The translations under genes and the position numbers were made by a program. A stretch of 64,000 bases of DNA from NCBI GenBank assembly GCA_963681505.1, contig OY811984.1, positions 2,278,772-2,342,771 on the forward strand. The letters are read 5' to 3'. Of this stretch, positions 63,238 through 64,000 are shown piece after piece. This DNA comes from Eunapius fragilis. Lineage: Eukaryota > Porifera > Demospongiae > Spongillida > Spongillidae. The notes under the pieces are model-generated. The model was not told the DNA's origin and did no database searches. It worked only from the letters and a program-made list of their open reading frames with translations. Numbering within the stretch: the stretch's first letter is position 1; each line of letters starts with the position of its first letter.

Positions 63238-63359
63238 CCAAAATTACACCTGTGACTTCTTCTGACACTTTTGTTGCTGTTGGGATAACCATTGGAGTCT
63301 CATTTGTGGTGTTCTTTCTGGGGGTGGTTATGACATCAATTATTGGCTGTAAATTCTGA
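63238..63359 (+). pseudogene. Receptor copy 3, membrane exon without cytoplasmic tail
   Basis: Same start as copy 1 (tctccag | ccaaaattac) and same helix (one Phe fewer), but after SIIGC it reads KF and stops. The basic stop-transfer and the Tyr tail of copy 1 are gone; the following sequence is unrelated, so the duplication or a later break ended here. Confidence 0.75.
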
Positions 63360-63410
63360 TGCTTGCAATGCACTATAAAGAACACTTGATTCTATTGTGG
63401 AAATATAAAT

Positions 63411-63722
63411 TTAAAACGCTTCACACAATATTTGTGGGGATATGGTCACAGATGGACCAGACAGAATGCTAATCAGGCAAGGAAGTGCAACTCTGATAGG
63501 CAGGAATCCACCAACCATATCCATGAGAAAGAATAGTGGCAGTATAGACATATCACTTTGAGGACATACCATGGGCGCAAGTGTGGCTGCTCCATCAAAC
63601 GATTTGGAGTAACACTTCTCGCAAAATGCTGCAAGCATCTCACTGGTCACTCCACCTTGATCTATAGCTAACCCATTTTCAAATCTTATACGTATTGGAT
63701 ATTCTACCTTTCCGAATACATC
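63411..63722 (-). pseudogene. HECT-like ubiquitin-ligase fragment
   Basis: The - strand reads VFGKVEYPIRIRFENGLAID, QGGVTSEMLAAFCEKCYSKS, FDGAATLAPMVCPQSDMS, LPIRVALPCLISILSGPSVT. The I.F..GL..DQGGV..(D/E)M..AF(W)E..Y.K.FDG segment is the first part of the HECT-like domains of the G2E3-related kind common in invertebrates. It ends at a stop (ILCEAF) with no donor. The C-lobe with the catalytic cysteine is absent. A fragment, or the first exon of a gene that has been truncated. Confidence 0.65.
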
Positions 63723-64000
63723 TTGAGAACGTCATTGAATATGTTTATAGTCGTCTTACATAATGAATGCAGCCCAGTAATAATGGCAAAGACTGCATGT
63801 AAGCAATTCGTTCTATAAATTAAAAAAAACCAAAATACATTTATGTATGGTTTGAACATAGTTGTATGAACTGTATTTCAATTTCATACACAGGTATTGT
63901 CTAAAGTCATTATAATTGCATTCCATTACAAGTACTTTCTGTCATCATTCCTAATAAGAGTGTAGATGTGTATTCTGTAATATTCTGCTGTATAACAAAA
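63723..64000. other. Window end, nothing recognised
   Basis: AT-rich; no exon or repeat seen. Confidence 0.5.

Overview
The window is eukaryotic. Genes are split into many short exons with GT...AG introns, and introns and intergenic DNA are packed with palindromic DNA transposons, two Ty3/Gypsy-type LTR elements, a LINE tail, microsatellites and about fifteen long G or C homopolymers. The gene set (RNF213-type giant E3, a Frizzled/Smoothened-type receptor, CYLD-type CAP-Gly exons, a VAP MSP domain, a RecQ-like helicase relic, a HECT-like fragment, and a cysteine-rich membrane protein family I associate with sponges and cnidarians) points to an early-branching animal, most likely a demosponge. 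The taxon is inference. No RNA gene, CRISPR array or bacterial operon was seen. Layout, part 1 (1-23,069, + strand): the C-terminal half of one RNF213/mysterin-like gene, already open at base 1. It runs through about 24 exons to a stop at 23,069. From 17,761 to 23,069 every intron phase matches, and the gene ends in an acidic linker plus four SAM-like modules on two duplicated exons. I could see neither the RING nor the RZ zinc finger expected in this protein, so it may be a non-canonical or inactive ligase fused to SAM domains. Its introns hold a broken RecQ-like helicase, retroelement scraps, hAT-like elements and a family of near-perfect palindromic MITEs. Part 2 (23.6-29.6 kb, + strand): gene pieces, namely a frameshifted kinase fragment, four VAP (MSP-domain) exons with a stop in the last one, and a set of CAP-Gly exons of CYLD type, partly duplicated and orphaned. 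Part 3 (30.5-45.4 kb, mainly - strand): an internally deleted LTR element; the last exons of a GCV_T-fold (SARDH/DMGDH/PDPR-type) enzyme; and a Frizzled-like seven-helix receptor. The receptor's cysteine-rich-domain exon is split by a 3.37-kb transposon with 3-bp target duplications. Further on is a second, fuller Ty3/Gypsy element that sits inside a MITE and was itself hit by three smaller palindromic elements. Part 4 (46.8-56.9 kb): a 5-bp-TSD hAT-like element, weak unrecognised exons on both strands, a 5'-truncated LINE with an (AATC)n tail, and a 380-bp palindrome. Part 5 (56.9-64 kb): three tandem paralogues of a cysteine-rich type I membrane protein. The first is intact, has a Tyr-rich cytoplasmic tail and a possible secreted form made by intron retention; the second is a stub; the third is frameshifted and tailless. 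A HECT-like fragment closes the window on the - strand. Functionally the window is biased to ubiquitin biology (RNF213-like E3, CYLD-like CAP-Gly, HECT-like fragment) and membrane receptors, on a background of very active DNA transposons. The strongest candidates for new biology are the RNF213-SAM fusion lacking visible zinc fingers and the exon-splitting transposon whose end looks like a ready-made 3' splice site.
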